Shown here: piece by piece, positions 1 to 6,958 of the stretch
Position numbering within the stretch: the first letter of the stretch is position 1
How the letters are laid out: every line of letters begins with the position of its first letter
Source: a virus
IMG/VR virus record: IMGVR_UViG_3300013306_000050
Location: 1 to 27,387 of that record
Reading direction: 5' to 3' (one strand)
Length of the DNA: 27,387 nt
The notes under the pieces: model-generated
The model's input: the letters and a program-made list of their open reading frames with translations, nothing else
Told to the model about the DNA's origin: nothing
The model's database searches: none
Translations under genes and position numbers: made by a program

Positions 1-47
1 AAGTTTGTACGCGTTTGATGTTGTGCTACATGACATCAGATGTTTGA

Positions 48-121
48 GGCCGAGTAGCAAAATGGTTATGCAGTGGATTGCAAATCCACCTACGCCGGTT
101 CGATTCCGACCTCGGCCTCCA
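48..121 (+). tRNA. tRNA-Cys (anticodon GCA)
   Basis: A full cloverleaf can be folded by hand. The acceptor stem pairs GGCCGAG (48-54) with CTCGGCC (111-117), followed by T and an encoded CCA (119-121). The anticodon stem pairs GTGGA (73-77) with TCCAC (85-89) around the loop TTGCAAA, which puts GCA at 80-82, so it decodes UGC/UGU cysteine codons. The T-arm is GCCGG (94-98), loop TTCGATT, CCGAC (106-110); it has one C-A mismatch (95/109). It lies outside the phage genes and its 3' half is a plausible integration target for the prophage. Confidence 0.95.
94..121 (+). other. Candidate left attachment site in the 3' end of tRNA-Cys
   Basis: Tyrosine-recombinase phages often recombine in the 3' half of a tRNA gene and restore it with their own copy. 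This tRNA-Cys is the only tRNA in the window and lies upstream of everything foreign. Against it, the integrase is about 2.9 kb away, whereas attL is usually within a few hundred bases of int. The right junction is outside the window, so no direct repeat can be shown. The alternative site is the 2823-3008 gap beside the integrase stop. Confidence 0.3.
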
Positions 122-131
122 CTCTTAAAAA

Positions 132-162
132 CCCCGTAGATCAACGATCTACGGGGTTTTTT
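132..162 (+). terminator. Intrinsic terminator after tRNA-Cys
   Basis: A perfect 11-bp stem, CCCCGTAGATC (132-142) and GATCTACGGGG (146-156), closes an AAC loop and is followed by six T. It begins 10 bases after the CCA end, so it ends the tRNA transcript. Confidence 0.9.
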
Positions 163-263
163 ATTGTCTGCAGGAAAGTGAAGTGTTCCGCAATTTTCAG
201 TAGGTGTTCCGCAACTGCGAACGATGGAGGCACCCGTGACCAGAAAAATGTCAGGCCGCAATC

Positions 264-429
264 GGCCCAGGCTGTGTGAAAACTTTTTAGAACGAGTTTG
301 ACGGTCAGAATCTGAACGAAAAACGCATTCCTACGTAAATTATTGGTCTGCTGACTGACCAATCACCGACAGATTTACGTAGCAGCGCAGACTACAAAAC
401 AGTGCATGCGTTTTCACACAGCCTAGGCC
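264..429. mobile_element. MITE-like element or insertion-sequence remnant (166 bp)
   Basis: Two 20-base ends form an inverted repeat with a single mismatch: GGCCCAGGCTGTGTGAAAAC at 264-283 and the complement of GGCCTAGGCTGTGTGAAAAC at 410-429. The interior has no convincing gene. It does contain nested inverted repeats: CTACGTAAAT (331-340) with ATTTACGTAG (373-382), and inside that ATTGGTC (342-348) with GACCAAT (357-363). This is the architecture of a non-autonomous miniature element or internally deleted IS. No clear target-site duplication is seen. Family not recognised. Confidence 0.55.
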
Positions 430-505
430 AAAAGCGGACATCCAGACTACGTCAACTTTTTGCCATTAATATTTGCTTTCTTGACAGCACGGCAACGTTC
501 TTTTG

Positions 506-1243
506 CTATACGTCTAATGAAACACTTTCTAAGGATGTCACTCTTGACATTAAAAGCTTGATGTCAGCATTTGGAAACATATCAAGCTCAGATTGAATAA
601 AATTCATAATTGCTGGAATTTCTCCATCAGTTGGAACGAAAATGTATTTCACATCGCTCGGGAGAAACTTTAACTTACAGAGTTCCGCTGTTTTTTGGTT
701 GCTAGCCTCAAGTTTCTCATCCGTCTGATATTCTCGAAAATTAAGATAGTCATCGATCTCATCATTTTGCGGTACATATCGCCACTCAGATTCCTGGTAA
801 AAATCTTTTAGTAATGGCTCTCCAGAGATAATCATTCGCCCTTTAGTAGGCTTAGAGTGCGCCAATATATATCTCACGCTCTTTAATCCACTTTGTTTTT
901 CTTTTTCGCCCAAACCTACGACTACCTCTGTAAGAGATCTTATCGCCCCGTGAAGCGGATTATCCCCTGCAAAATAAATAACAGGGTTCAAGTTATTTTT
1001 TGCCCCCCACTCCTTAGTAAGCCCTATACCAAACGATCCGTAAAACCCTACATGCTCTGCGATACGGCTCATAGGTATGTCACAAAAACAAACCATAGGA
1101 AAAGCTATAAAGTCATTTGATTTACGTCCTTGCCATTGCACATCCTCCAAACAGTATCTAGGCCAAAACCCGTCCTTCAATACAGCCTTAAGGATTTCCA
1201 TATTCTTAGTGAAATGAAAAAGGGAAACTGATCGTGGCTGCAT
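506..1243 (-). CDS. AbiGi-like abortive-infection protein
   Basis: This 245-residue soluble protein opens with SLFHFTKNMEILKAVLKDGFWPRYCLED, which matches the start I know for AbiGi-type proteins (Pfam 'putative abortive phage resistance protein AbiGi', PF10899). In lactococcal AbiG, AbiGi works with a second protein, AbiGii, to stop phage development. No AbiGii-like nucleotidyltransferase is present here; the divergent neighbour is instead a PIN-like nuclease. No signal peptide or membrane segment is visible. The start is the first ATG of the open frame (complement of 1241-1243); the upstream Shine-Dalgarno is weak. Base composition is far more AT-rich than the phage genes to the right, indicating separate acquisition. 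Family call fairly good from the N-terminus; function inferred. Confidence 0.7.
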   Translation of the reverse strand: MQPRSVSLFHFTKNMEILKAVLKDGFWPRYCLEDVQWQGRKSNDFIAFPMVCFCDIPMSRIAEHVGFYGSFGIGLTKEWGAKNNLNPVIYFAGDNPLHGAIRSLTEVVVGLGEKEKQSGLKSVRYILAHSKPTKGRMIISGEPLLKDFYQESEWRYVPQNDEIDDYLNFREYQTDEKLEASNQKTAELCKLKFLPSDVKYIFVPTDGEIPAIMNFIQSELDMFPNADIKLLMSRVTSLESVSLDV

Positions 1244-1466
1244 TAATCATCGCTCTTATGAGATTTGTTTCATGAATCTTATGTCGCTTTAGAAAATTGT
1301 CAACATTCAATCTAAAAGATACAAAAGACGTATATATTCCAAATGATCGGTAAGGGAGGATCATTTTATCAACGCTCTTCGATAGCTGCAGACAAATAAC
1401 CCCTATTCAGATTGAATTTATGTAAGCTTTAACGCTGGTCGTCAGCTTGATTTTTCTATAAAAAAA

Positions 1467-1494
1467 TTCCATTTCTGAAGAAAATCATTATAGT
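1467..1494 (+). promoter_or_regulatory. Candidate sigma70 promoter for the PIN-domain gene
   Basis: TTCCAT (1467-1472) and TATAGT (1489-1494) are spaced by 16 bases and lie about 45 bases before the ATG at 1539. The whole 1244-1535 gap separates two divergent genes, so it must hold both promoters. It is AT-rich with no gene in it. Box matches are moderate. Confidence 0.35.
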
Positions 1495-1538
1495 GGTGGC
1501 TTGATGCCATACAAATTTTAAAAAAACAAGGATACGTG

Positions 1539-2822
1539 ATGAAAAAACTATTTCCTGGGCACTTTGCAAACTCATCTCAAGATATTGAAAACCTTTGGCA
1601 TGATTGTACGTTTGTTTTAGATGCCAATATTTTACTTAGTTTGTATCGTTATTCTGACTCAACCCGATCAGATCTATTAACAGTATTTGATGCGTTTGCT
1701 AAACGTCTTTGGATTCCTCACCAAGTCGCCCACGAGTATTTAACAAATCGTCTTTTCGTAATCAGTGAGCAAGCTAAATTTTACGACGATGCTATAAAAC
1801 GCATAGATGCCTTAAAAAAATTGCTCGAAAATAATAATCAACACCCATTCGTTGCTCCCGAAACTCTTAACGAATCGAGTGAAATCTTTGAAAAACTCAC
1901 TAGTGAATTATCTGAAAATCGTCTTATTCATGACCGTCGTATAACTCAAGATGAGATCAAAGAACACCTGCTGTCCATCCTCTCAGACAAAGTTGGAGAA
2001 GGTTACGAAAAGGATAAGTTAGAAGAGATAATCTTGGAGGGGAAATCTCGCTATGAAGAAAAAACTCCTCCTGGATTCGGAGACGCTAAAAAGGGTGGAG
2101 ACTCGGCTTTATTTCTTGATAGATGCAAACCGTATGGTGACTACGTTGTGTGGTTACAAATGATGGATTATGCAAAAACTTCTGGGAAGCCAATAATTTT
2201 TGTCACCGCAGATGTGAAAGAAGATTGGTGGACCGTATTTCAAGGTAAAACAGTTGGGCCCCACCCTCAATTGATTCAGGAGTTTTTGACAGTTACAAAC
2301 CATGCCTTTTACATGTATACGCCAGATAAGTTTTTAGAACGCGCAAGCAGCTATTTAGATCAAGCCGCTTCGGAAAAGTCTGTTCAAGAAATAAGAGATT
2401 TACAAAAAGAGGATGAATCAGAGGTCAATATTTTTGATAGAGCAATGAATATTAGTTGGCCGGAAGCCAGGCATAGTAAATCAGCTATGCTCGATTCTCA
2501 CGAATCTCGATCACGTATTGGTCGCTTAGAAGGTGAGCTACCTAATGAATTTGTCGATCTACCTTGGAACAAGCCCGCGCCTAGCCAAAATCCATCGGAG
2601 CGCGCTAATTACTTGGAAAACAAACAAGCACTTATTAGCCAAATCACCACCGCAAAAAACAAGCACTCAGCTTATAATAAGCGTCTGCACGAAATGTCAC
2701 TTGAAGGTAGTTTAGATAGTCACCAAATTCAGTTTATTAAGAGTACGCTCAGAGAGCTAGAGCAATACATCTATTTCAAAGAAACAGAACTTGATGAGTT
2801 ATCGATAATGAGTCGGCATTGA
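1539..2822 (+). CDS. PIN-like domain nuclease (PIN_8 type)
   Basis: This 427-residue protein begins with an N-terminal PIN-like domain. PIN domains are metal-dependent ribonucleases with a cluster of acidic residues. Visible here are VLDANILLSLY (D28), the helix ending PHQVAHEYLTNR (E66), then GDYVVW and IFVTADVKEDWW near residues 198-226, so the acidic set looks complete. The long middle insert and the charged, coil-prone C-terminus (about 290-427) fit the large PIN_8/DUF4935 proteins rather than a small VapC toxin. ATG at 1539 is chosen because AAGGA lies 6 bases upstream; a GTG directly precedes it. The gene is AT-rich, divergent from the AbiGi-like gene and convergent with the integrase. 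The likely role is RNA cleavage in phage defence; this is inference from fold and context. Confidence 0.75.
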   Translation: MKKLFPGHFANSSQDIENLWHDCTFVLDANILLSLYRYSDSTRSDLLTVFDAFAKRLWIPHQVAHEYLTNRLFVISEQAKFYDDAIKRIDALKKLLENNNQHPFVAPETLNESSEIFEKLTSELSENRLIHDRRITQDEIKEHLLSILSDKVGEGYEKDKLEEIILEGKSRYEEKTPPGFGDAKKGGDSALFLDRCKPYGDYVVWLQMMDYAKTSGKPIIFVTADVKEDWWTVFQGKTVGPHPQLIQEFLTVTNHAFYMYTPDKFLERASSYLDQAASEKSVQEIRDLQKEDESEVNIFDRAMNISWPEARHSKSAMLDSHESRSRIGRLEGELPNEFVDLPWNKPAPSQNPSERANYLENKQALISQITTAKNKHSAYNKRLHEMSLEGSLDSHQIQFIKSTLRELEQYIYFKETELDELSIMSRH

Positions 2823-3008
2823 GTTTTTTTGTGTCGCGAAGAGTTTCGAAACAAAAGGTAGGACCGGTGAAAATTTTCGCTCTCCACTAGAATCGGAATT
2901 GGAGCGAATGACCGCTACGGGTCGTTTCTGCCTTTGGCCAACGGCAGCTTTGGGTCGATTTGTCCTTTCGGGGATAACCTACTGGTAGCGACCCATCGCG
3001 CCCCTTAG
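2823..3008. other. Gap between PIN gene and integrase; repetitive intergenic sequence
   Basis: No gene is seen. The stretch 2909-2960 contains the short inverted repeat CTGCC/GGCAG and two GGGTCG words. It resembles, from memory, a repeated intergenic sequence of fluorescent pseudomonads. GCGACCCA (2988-2995) pairs with TGGGTCGC (3017-3024) across the integrase stop codon. This gap is one of two candidate places for attL, the other being the tRNA-Cys 3' end. Confidence 0.4.
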
Positions 3009-4076
3009 TTATTTTGTGGGTCGCACAATTTCACCAACACGGCGATAAACCTTTTTTGTCATCTCCTGCGTCGAGTGGCCAAGCAGGCGGCTAGCATGAC
3101 TAATGTCGTCAATTTCGCTGGCAGCTTTTGGTCGGATGTCGCGGAATTGGAACTGGCGGATCGCGGCGGCAAGCGTTGCATCACCTTCAGCCGCGGCCTT
3201 CGTGGCTGCTTTTTCTCGGGCTTCATCCCACCGATTTCTCAGCATTGCGTAACTCATTCGCAGGCCCGCCTGGTTGGTGATCAGGCTTGAACTTCTGATG
3301 CCGGCCATGGCTTTGCGCTCGAGTAGGGTATCGAGGAAGGTGCTGAGCCCTGATGCGTCTGCGCCGTCGTGTAGACGGATGCGCAAGCGTTTCTCAGTCT
3401 TACCCTGGCCTACCATCAGGAACCCGTTGTTCAAGTCGGCAGTTGATGCTTTGAGCACATCGGCGGGGCGCTGGCCGGTCAGGTAGGCTAGGTCCATTGC
3501 GTCTTTCAGCTCGGGCGGTGCCTCTGTGTAAACCGCATCCCAAACGATTTTGCCTGCGTAGAAGTCGCGGGGTGTTTCTTTGTTCCTGCGTAAGCGGGCG
3601 CAAGGGTTTGCCTTTTCAGTGAGCCCCCATTCGCGGGCAAAGGTGAATATGGTCGAGAGGAGGGCGATCTCGCGGTTGGCGCGTACCTTTGCTGTTCTGG
3701 CGTCGCGATACTGGGCGATCACTTGCGGGGTGACCGCGTCTACAGGGGCTGATTCGAACGCGTTGCGTAGTTGTTTGAGGCCTTTCAAGTAGTCCTTTTG
3801 GGTGCCGGCCTTCAGCCCAGGGATGACCTTTCTTTCGTAGTCGTCGAAAAACCTGCCCATCAGGTGAGCAGGCTTGGGTGTGGCTTTGCTATCCAGACGT
3901 GCCCATTCGACTTTGGCTTCATCGAGGTCGCCGCCGAGCGGAATTTCGACTCGGTTCCCTTCTGTGTCCCGCCCGTTGTAGTAGTAGCCCACCCAGGTAC
4001 TGCCGTTCTTTCTTTTGCGGCTACGGCGGATCATCCGTGGCGGCAGATCCCGGTTTGCGGCTTTCTTCTGGCGCAT
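3009..4076 (-). CDS. int: Phage tyrosine-recombinase integrase
   Basis: This 355-residue protein integrates and excises the prophage by strand exchange through a covalent phosphotyrosine. An N-terminal arm-binding part (basic, about 1-65) and a core-binding helical domain (about 68-150) precede the catalytic domain. Catalytic residues visible are R203 in TGQRPADV, K226 in GQGKTEKR, R315 in FRDIRPKAAS, H334 in LLGHS and the nucleophile Y344 in KKVYRR. The usual box II histidine (H in HxxR) is replaced by R312; I believe related pseudomonad phage integrases share this. It is the last gene of the leftward early operon, 2 bases after the stop of the DUF4224 gene, so it is expressed with that operon after induction. 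Confidence 0.95.
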   Translation of the reverse strand: MRQKKAANRDLPPRMIRRSRKRKNGSTWVGYYYNGRDTEGNRVEIPLGGDLDEAKVEWARLDSKATPKPAHLMGRFFDDYERKVIPGLKAGTQKDYLKGLKQLRNAFESAPVDAVTPQVIAQYRDARTAKVRANREIALLSTIFTFAREWGLTEKANPCARLRRNKETPRDFYAGKIVWDAVYTEAPPELKDAMDLAYLTGQRPADVLKASTADLNNGFLMVGQGKTEKRLRIRLHDGADASGLSTFLDTLLERKAMAGIRSSSLITNQAGLRMSYAMLRNRWDEAREKAATKAAAEGDATLAAAIRQFQFRDIRPKAASEIDDISHASRLLGHSTQEMTKKVYRRVGEIVRPTK

Positions 4077-4078
4077 CG

Positions 4079-4333
4079 TTAACCTACACGTGAGAGGTCA
4101 AGGGACCAGGTTTCAGCTACAGCATTGGTTGCTGATGGTTTCACCCCAGCTAGCTTCAGGCGGGCGTACACGCGACCTACAACGGGGCGTTGTGCGGCTG
4201 TGAGCACGTGTTCCCAAGCATTGCGTTGCAGCCACTGACGTTGGCAGGACGGAATCTTGTAGCCTGTAATGGCAGCCAACTCGTCGTCTGTTAGCGTCTC
4301 ACTCGGCAACTGGATCGAGTTCTCTTTGTTCAT
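4079..4333 (-). CDS. DUF4224-domain protein, possible recombination directionality factor
   Basis: The 84-residue protein contains LTDDELAAITGYKIPSCQRQ, then RPVVGRVYARLKL, the pattern of DUF4224 phage proteins. These small proteins typically sit immediately upstream of integrase genes. The place and size of the gene suggest an excisionase-like or integrase-accessory role, but no biochemical role is established that I know of. Its ATG overlaps the stop of the preceding gene as ATGA, with GAGG upstream, so translation is coupled. It ends 2 bases before the integrase ATG. Confidence 0.8.
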   Translation of the reverse strand: MNKENSIQLPSETLTDDELAAITGYKIPSCQRQWLQRNAWEHVLTAAQRPVVGRVYARLKLAGVKPSATNAVAETWSLDLSRVG

Positions 4334-4602
4334 GCTGCCTCCTGAGCGATAGCGACAGCTTGTACCTGTGTAGACCCCACAACAGGCTGCGCGGGCGGGC
4401 GATTTTCAGCGATTAGCGTTGCATCAGGTGTGGCTGCCTCGCGCAGCTTTTCGTGGGGTATAAGTGCCTCAACAGTGGCGCTGAGAGGGTCAATAATGCC
4501 TGCTGCTGCGCAGCAGAGGCTGTTTGTTTCTGGTGTGTCGACGCCACTGGCGTTGCAGAGCAAAGCGGTCGATGTTTGGGTAGTGTGCTGGTCCATTTTC
4601 AT
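4330..4602 (-). CDS. Hypothetical early phage protein
   Basis: About 90 residues starting MKMDQHTTQTST and ending AIAQEAA. No family recognised. The middle is rich in Ala and Pro, with three Cys. The start at 4602 is preferred because GAGGAAAG lies 6 bases upstream and the frame upstream reads like non-coding sequence. The same frame stays open further upstream to ATG 4695 and ATG 4914, giving longer but unlikely versions (121 or 194 residues). It is coupled to the DUF4224 gene by an ATGA overlap. Confidence 0.6.
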   Translation of the reverse strand: MKMDQHTTQTSTALLCNASGVDTPETNSLCCAAAGIIDPLSATVEALIPHEKLREAATPDATLIAENRPPAQPVVGSTQVQAVAIAQEAA

Positions 4603-4695
4603 GCCGCTTTCCTCTGGTGTTCGATAGCGAGTTGGTCCGTCAGGCGCTGGTGAAGCGTGAGCCGTGTTGAGATGGTGGTGAGAAAGCGGGCTCAT
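4600..4695 (-). pseudogene. Possible frameshifted micro-gene in the early operon
   Basis: The ATG at 4695 has an excellent site (AAGGAGG, 6 bases away) and overlaps the previous stop as ATGA, yet its own frame gives an unlikely His/Pro-rich peptide. Skipping one base after codon four switches to a frame reading ISTRLTLHQRLTDQLAIEHQ, then RKAA and a stop that again overlaps the next ATG as ATGA. A restored product would be about 31 residues. This could be a mutation, an assembly error or +1 frameshifting. Confidence 0.35.
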
Positions 4696-4895
4696 GCGGC
4701 CTCCTTGACCAAGTCCGCCAGTAGCAAGGCGTTCTTGGTGTCTTTGTTCAGTTTGCGCAGGGCGTCGTTGCCGATCAGTGCGACCAGTTGCCGGTCGAAC
4801 TCTTTGCGAAAGCGCGTCAGTTCCAGCAACTCGGTCGTGGCTTGGGTGCATTGCTGTTGCAAGGCGCCGGCTGCCTGTGGTGTCAGGCGCAACAT
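4692..4895 (-). CDS. Hypothetical small early protein (possibly frame-disrupted at its start)
   Basis: The 67-residue sequence MLRLTPQAAGALQQQ... to ...LVKEAA has protein-like composition and predicted helices (TTELLELTRFRKEFDRQLVAL). No family recognised. The in-frame ATG at 4895 has no Shine-Dalgarno. The good initiation site is the ATG at 4914, with AGGAGG upstream and an ATGA overlap with the preceding gene, but it is one base out of frame. Removing one C from the five-C run at about 4898-4902 would give MNRAPQMLRLTP in frame. See the finding on paired +1 disruptions. Its end is coupled by ATGA to the next frame. Confidence 0.6.
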   Translation of the reverse strand: MLRLTPQAAGALQQQCTQATTELLELTRFRKEFDRQLVALIGNDALRKLNKDTKNALLLADLVKEAA

Positions 4896-4910
4896 TTGGG
4901 GGAGCGCGAT

Positions 4911-5330
4911 TCATGCCGCATCCTCCTGCGTTGCTGGCTCCAGCAGGGCTGCCATGGCGACCGCTTGATCGCGTAGGGCGAGTGAATCGCGTTCGAGTTT
5001 TTTGCCGGTGCGGAATGCGCCGAATGTCTCGGCGGCGATCCTGAGCTTGTCAGCGATAGCCAGTAGGGTTTGACGCTCCTGCTCCCCCAGTTTTGAGGCC
5101 ACCAGTGCGCGCTCGTAGTGGGCGTACAGTTGCATGCGCTCGGCACGAACTTGGTGTAGCGAGTGCTCCAGGCTGCTGATAGCTTCCGAGTTGTCGGATT
5201 GTTGAATGGCTTTGCCTTCGTCGATTCCCTCGATGCGGCCATCGATCAGGCCCCCACGGTAGCCGGTCCAGTAGAGAAGGGCGGCGCCGATGATGAGTCC
5301 GATCAATGCGCAGATTTGAATTGCAGTCAT
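4911..5330 (-). CDS. Hypothetical membrane-anchored coiled-coil phage protein
   Basis: The 139-residue protein starts MTAIQICALIGLIIGAALLY, a single N-terminal membrane segment (about residues 3-21). A long charged helical region follows (about 40-130, SSLEHSLHQVRAERMQLYAHYE), which looks coiled-coil. This is the shape of an anchored periplasmic or cytoplasmic rod, but no family is recognised and an early-operon position argues against a lysis spanin. ATG 5330 is chosen over ATG 5354 because AGGAG lies about 9 bases upstream. It ends EDAA with an ATGA overlap. Confidence 0.65.
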   Translation of the reverse strand: MTAIQICALIGLIIGAALLYWTGYRGGLIDGRIEGIDEGKAIQQSDNSEAISSLEHSLHQVRAERMQLYAHYERALVASKLGEQERQTLLAIADKLRIAAETFGAFRTGKKLERDSLALRDQAVAMAALLEPATQEDAA

Positions 5331-5387
5331 GTGGTGTGCTCCTGGTGGTGTCATAGGCTGGTGGTGGCAGCCGTTGGGTCAGGTGTC

Positions 5388-5705
5388 TTACTCGGTTGAA
5401 TCTTCCTGTGGTCGCAGCATCTCTTCATCTGCCTTGTAGGCGCGGATGTCGATCAGCGAAGCGACATGCCGGATGTGCGCGTACTTCGGCGCCTTGCGGC
5501 TGGTGTCCAACGTGGTGATGGGTAGCTGGATCCGGCCGCTGTTGATCTCGGTCACGAACGACTGCTCGTTGAGGTTGCGGAAGTACTGCTCGCGGATTTT
5601 TTCCAGCGGGATCAGCACGTCGCCGAAGGTGCGGTAAAGCAGTTCTACGGTGGCTGACTCAGGTGCGGGTCGCAGTCGTAGCGGAGTTTGGCTGGTGTTA
5701 TGCAT
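5388..5705 (-). CDS. PrtN-family transcriptional activator
   Basis: The 105-residue protein carries TVELLYRTFGDVLIPLEKIREQYFRNLNEQSF, then GRIQLPITTLDTSRKAPKYAHIRHVASLIDIRA. This is the pattern of PrtN, the activator of pyocin genes in P. aeruginosa (PF11112), which is repressed by the CI-like PrtR. Homologues also occur in ordinary pseudomonad prophages. It acts as a DNA-binding activator; its targets here are not visible. ATG 5705 lies inside the end of the preceding gene (8-base overlap), with AAGGAGG about 12 bases upstream. An earlier in-frame ATG at 5756 would overlap that gene far more. Confidence 0.85.
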   Translation of the reverse strand: MHNTSQTPLRLRPAPESATVELLYRTFGDVLIPLEKIREQYFRNLNEQSFVTEINSGRIQLPITTLDTSRKAPKYAHIRHVASLIDIRAYKADEEMLRPQEDSTE

Positions 5706-5877
5706 CGGCTTGCTGAGCCTCCTTGCGTTGTGTTCTTGCCGGGTGGTTCCAGGCATTCAGGCAGTGTGTTTTGGTCAGCTCCCGCAGATGTTCAGGCACT
5801 TCGAGGAGCGCGGCGTTGCGTTCCTCGCGTGTGCGCATGGCGACGATCTGGCGGGCGTACTCCCTAGGCCACGTCAC
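5698..5877 (-). CDS. Small phage protein with GTG start
   Basis: A 59-residue product read from a GTG at 5875-5877: it starts (V)TWPREYARQIVAMRTREERN and ends QRKEAQQADA. WPREYARQ followed by EVPEHLRE is a pattern I associate with small helical proteins of pseudomonad phages; function unknown. The frame fills an otherwise empty 160-base hole in a tightly packed operon. It overlaps the KilA-C-like gene by 14 bases upstream and the PrtN gene by 8 bases downstream, as expected for this operon. No strong Shine-Dalgarno, so it probably relies on coupling. Confidence 0.7.
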   Translation of the reverse strand: MTWPREYARQIVAMRTREERNAALLEVPEHLRELTKTHCLNAWNHPARTQRKEAQQADA

Positions 5878-6148
5878 GGTTGTTTACCGGGATGGCGGGT
5901 AGATCCAGCCCCAGTTGATCGGCCAGCCAGCGAATGCCAGGTTGTCTGACACGGGTTGACTGGCTGTACTGCATACCGGCGGTCTCGTGATACCAGTTGC
6001 TGTCCTTGACCCGCAGGAACTCGCGATCGCGGGTTGGGAAGGCGGGTAGGTTTCGGTTGTTGAGTAGACCTTTTGCCCGCATAAGGTCGATCAGCTTGGG
6101 CCGAGTGATGCCGAGGTGTTTCGCTGCTTGGGCTAGTGTGCGTTCCAT
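5864..6148 (-). CDS. KilA-C-like DNA-binding phage protein
   Basis: The 94-residue protein MERTLAQAAKHLGITRPKLIDLMRAKGLL... resembles the C-terminal domain of phage antirepressors (KilAC/ANT type). It has a helix-turn-helix (about 5-28), then a DREFLRV...NWYHETAGMQYSQSTRVRQPG segment. In antirepressors this domain follows a separate N-terminal domain; here it stands alone. It probably binds DNA or the repressor in the early lytic programme. GAGGGGA lies just upstream of its ATG and overlaps the stop of the preceding gene. Confidence 0.75.
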   Translation of the reverse strand: MERTLAQAAKHLGITRPKLIDLMRAKGLLNNRNLPAFPTRDREFLRVKDSNWYHETAGMQYSQSTRVRQPGIRWLADQLGLDLPAIPVNNRDVA

Positions 6149-6158
6149 GTCGTCCCCC

Positions 6159-6749
6159 TCAAGCGGCGTGCGCGGCGGGTGTTGCCGCTGCCGCCAGGTG
6201 GTTGATCGACTCGGCCACTTGCTTGTAGATCTCGACGTCGCTGCCGTACACGGTGAAGCATTTGGTGCGCGGCCTTTTCTTGCCGATGCTCATGATGGTG
6301 GTGACACCAGAGCGGGTTTTAGTGCGATGCAAGGCGACGTGGATAGGCAGCTCAAAACCCATGTCGAGGCTCACTACGCCACCGGTACGCACTAGCTCGA
6401 GCACTTGTTGCTTATGCTCGATCTCGAAGCGGGCGTACTGGCGGCCGGCGTGGGGGAGGTTCTGCAGATCGGCTGCGTTACTTGCATCGAAGGGGCCGTT
6501 GACGATCTCTTCGATGAAGTCGGCCAGCTTGAGGTGCATCTTTTTTTCGTTCTTCAAGGTCAGCGTGTGGCGCTCGCTGCCTAGTTCAACGGTGAAAAGG
6601 GTGTCGGATGTGTTGCGTTCAACCTTCAAGCGGAACGAGAGAACCTCGCGCTTAGGTGTCGACCTTAGCGTGTGGTTGAATGTCTCGGTCAGGTTGACCT
6701 GGGCGTTGAGCAGTTGGAGGGTGCGGTTGTCTAGCTTGTACATGCTCAT
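6159..6749 (-). CDS. Conserved-looking early phage protein, function unknown
   Basis: The 196-residue protein begins MSMYKLDNRTLQLLNAQVN and ends in an Ala-rich tail. Mixed beta/alpha composition (REVLSFRLKVERNTSDTLFTVELG; KKRPRTKCFTVYGSDVEIYKQ), with no membrane segment or known motif. It is the second gene of the leftward early operon; its ATG overlaps the stop of the first gene as ATGA, with GGAGGG upstream. I do not recognise a family. Confidence 0.75.
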   Translation of the reverse strand: MSMYKLDNRTLQLLNAQVNLTETFNHTLRSTPKREVLSFRLKVERNTSDTLFTVELGSERHTLTLKNEKKMHLKLADFIEEIVNGPFDASNAADLQNLPHAGRQYARFEIEHKQQVLELVRTGGVVSLDMGFELPIHVALHRTKTRSGVTTIMSIGKKRPRTKCFTVYGSDVEIYKQVAESINHLAAAATPAAHAA

Positions 6750-6922
6750 GCTGCGAACCCTCCACCATTCGGATCGAACGGAGCGGGTGTGGCGCGGACT
6801 TTCACCTTAGGTTTTGTGGTGACAAACGTGCAGCCGCATTCGCGGGCTAGGCGGCGGATTTCGAAGATGCGGAACGGTTCAGCAGCGGCCGGATGGACGT
6901 GCAGGGTGGCTGTGGTGTGCAT
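6746..6922 (-). CDS. Small first gene of the leftward early operon
   Basis: A 58-residue product starting MHTTATLHVHPAAAEPFRIFEIRRLARECGC. The open frame extends to an ATG at 6970, but that codon lies inside an operator, between the -35 and -10 boxes of pL, so it cannot be transcribed from pL. ATG 6922 follows GAGG by about 8 bases and is preferred. No family recognised; basic and Cys-containing (CGC). It ends GGGFAA with an ATGA overlap to the next gene. Confidence 0.65.
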   Translation of the reverse strand: MHTTATLHVHPAAAEPFRIFEIRRLARECGCTFVTTKPKVKVRATPAPFDPNGGGFAA

Positions 6923-6958
6923 GGTTTTGCCTCGCTCTGTGGTGGAAGAGTGAGGCTG

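Noticed and set aside
73-362. Short frames over the tRNA and terminator
   Set aside because: They overlap a tRNA, a terminator and an inverted-repeat element and have no initiation signals.
4330-4914. Single 194-residue minus-strand protein
   Set aside because: Its first two thirds read like a shadow frame (many Arg, Gln, Gly), while another frame gives a sensible 67-residue protein. Only the last 90 residues are kept.
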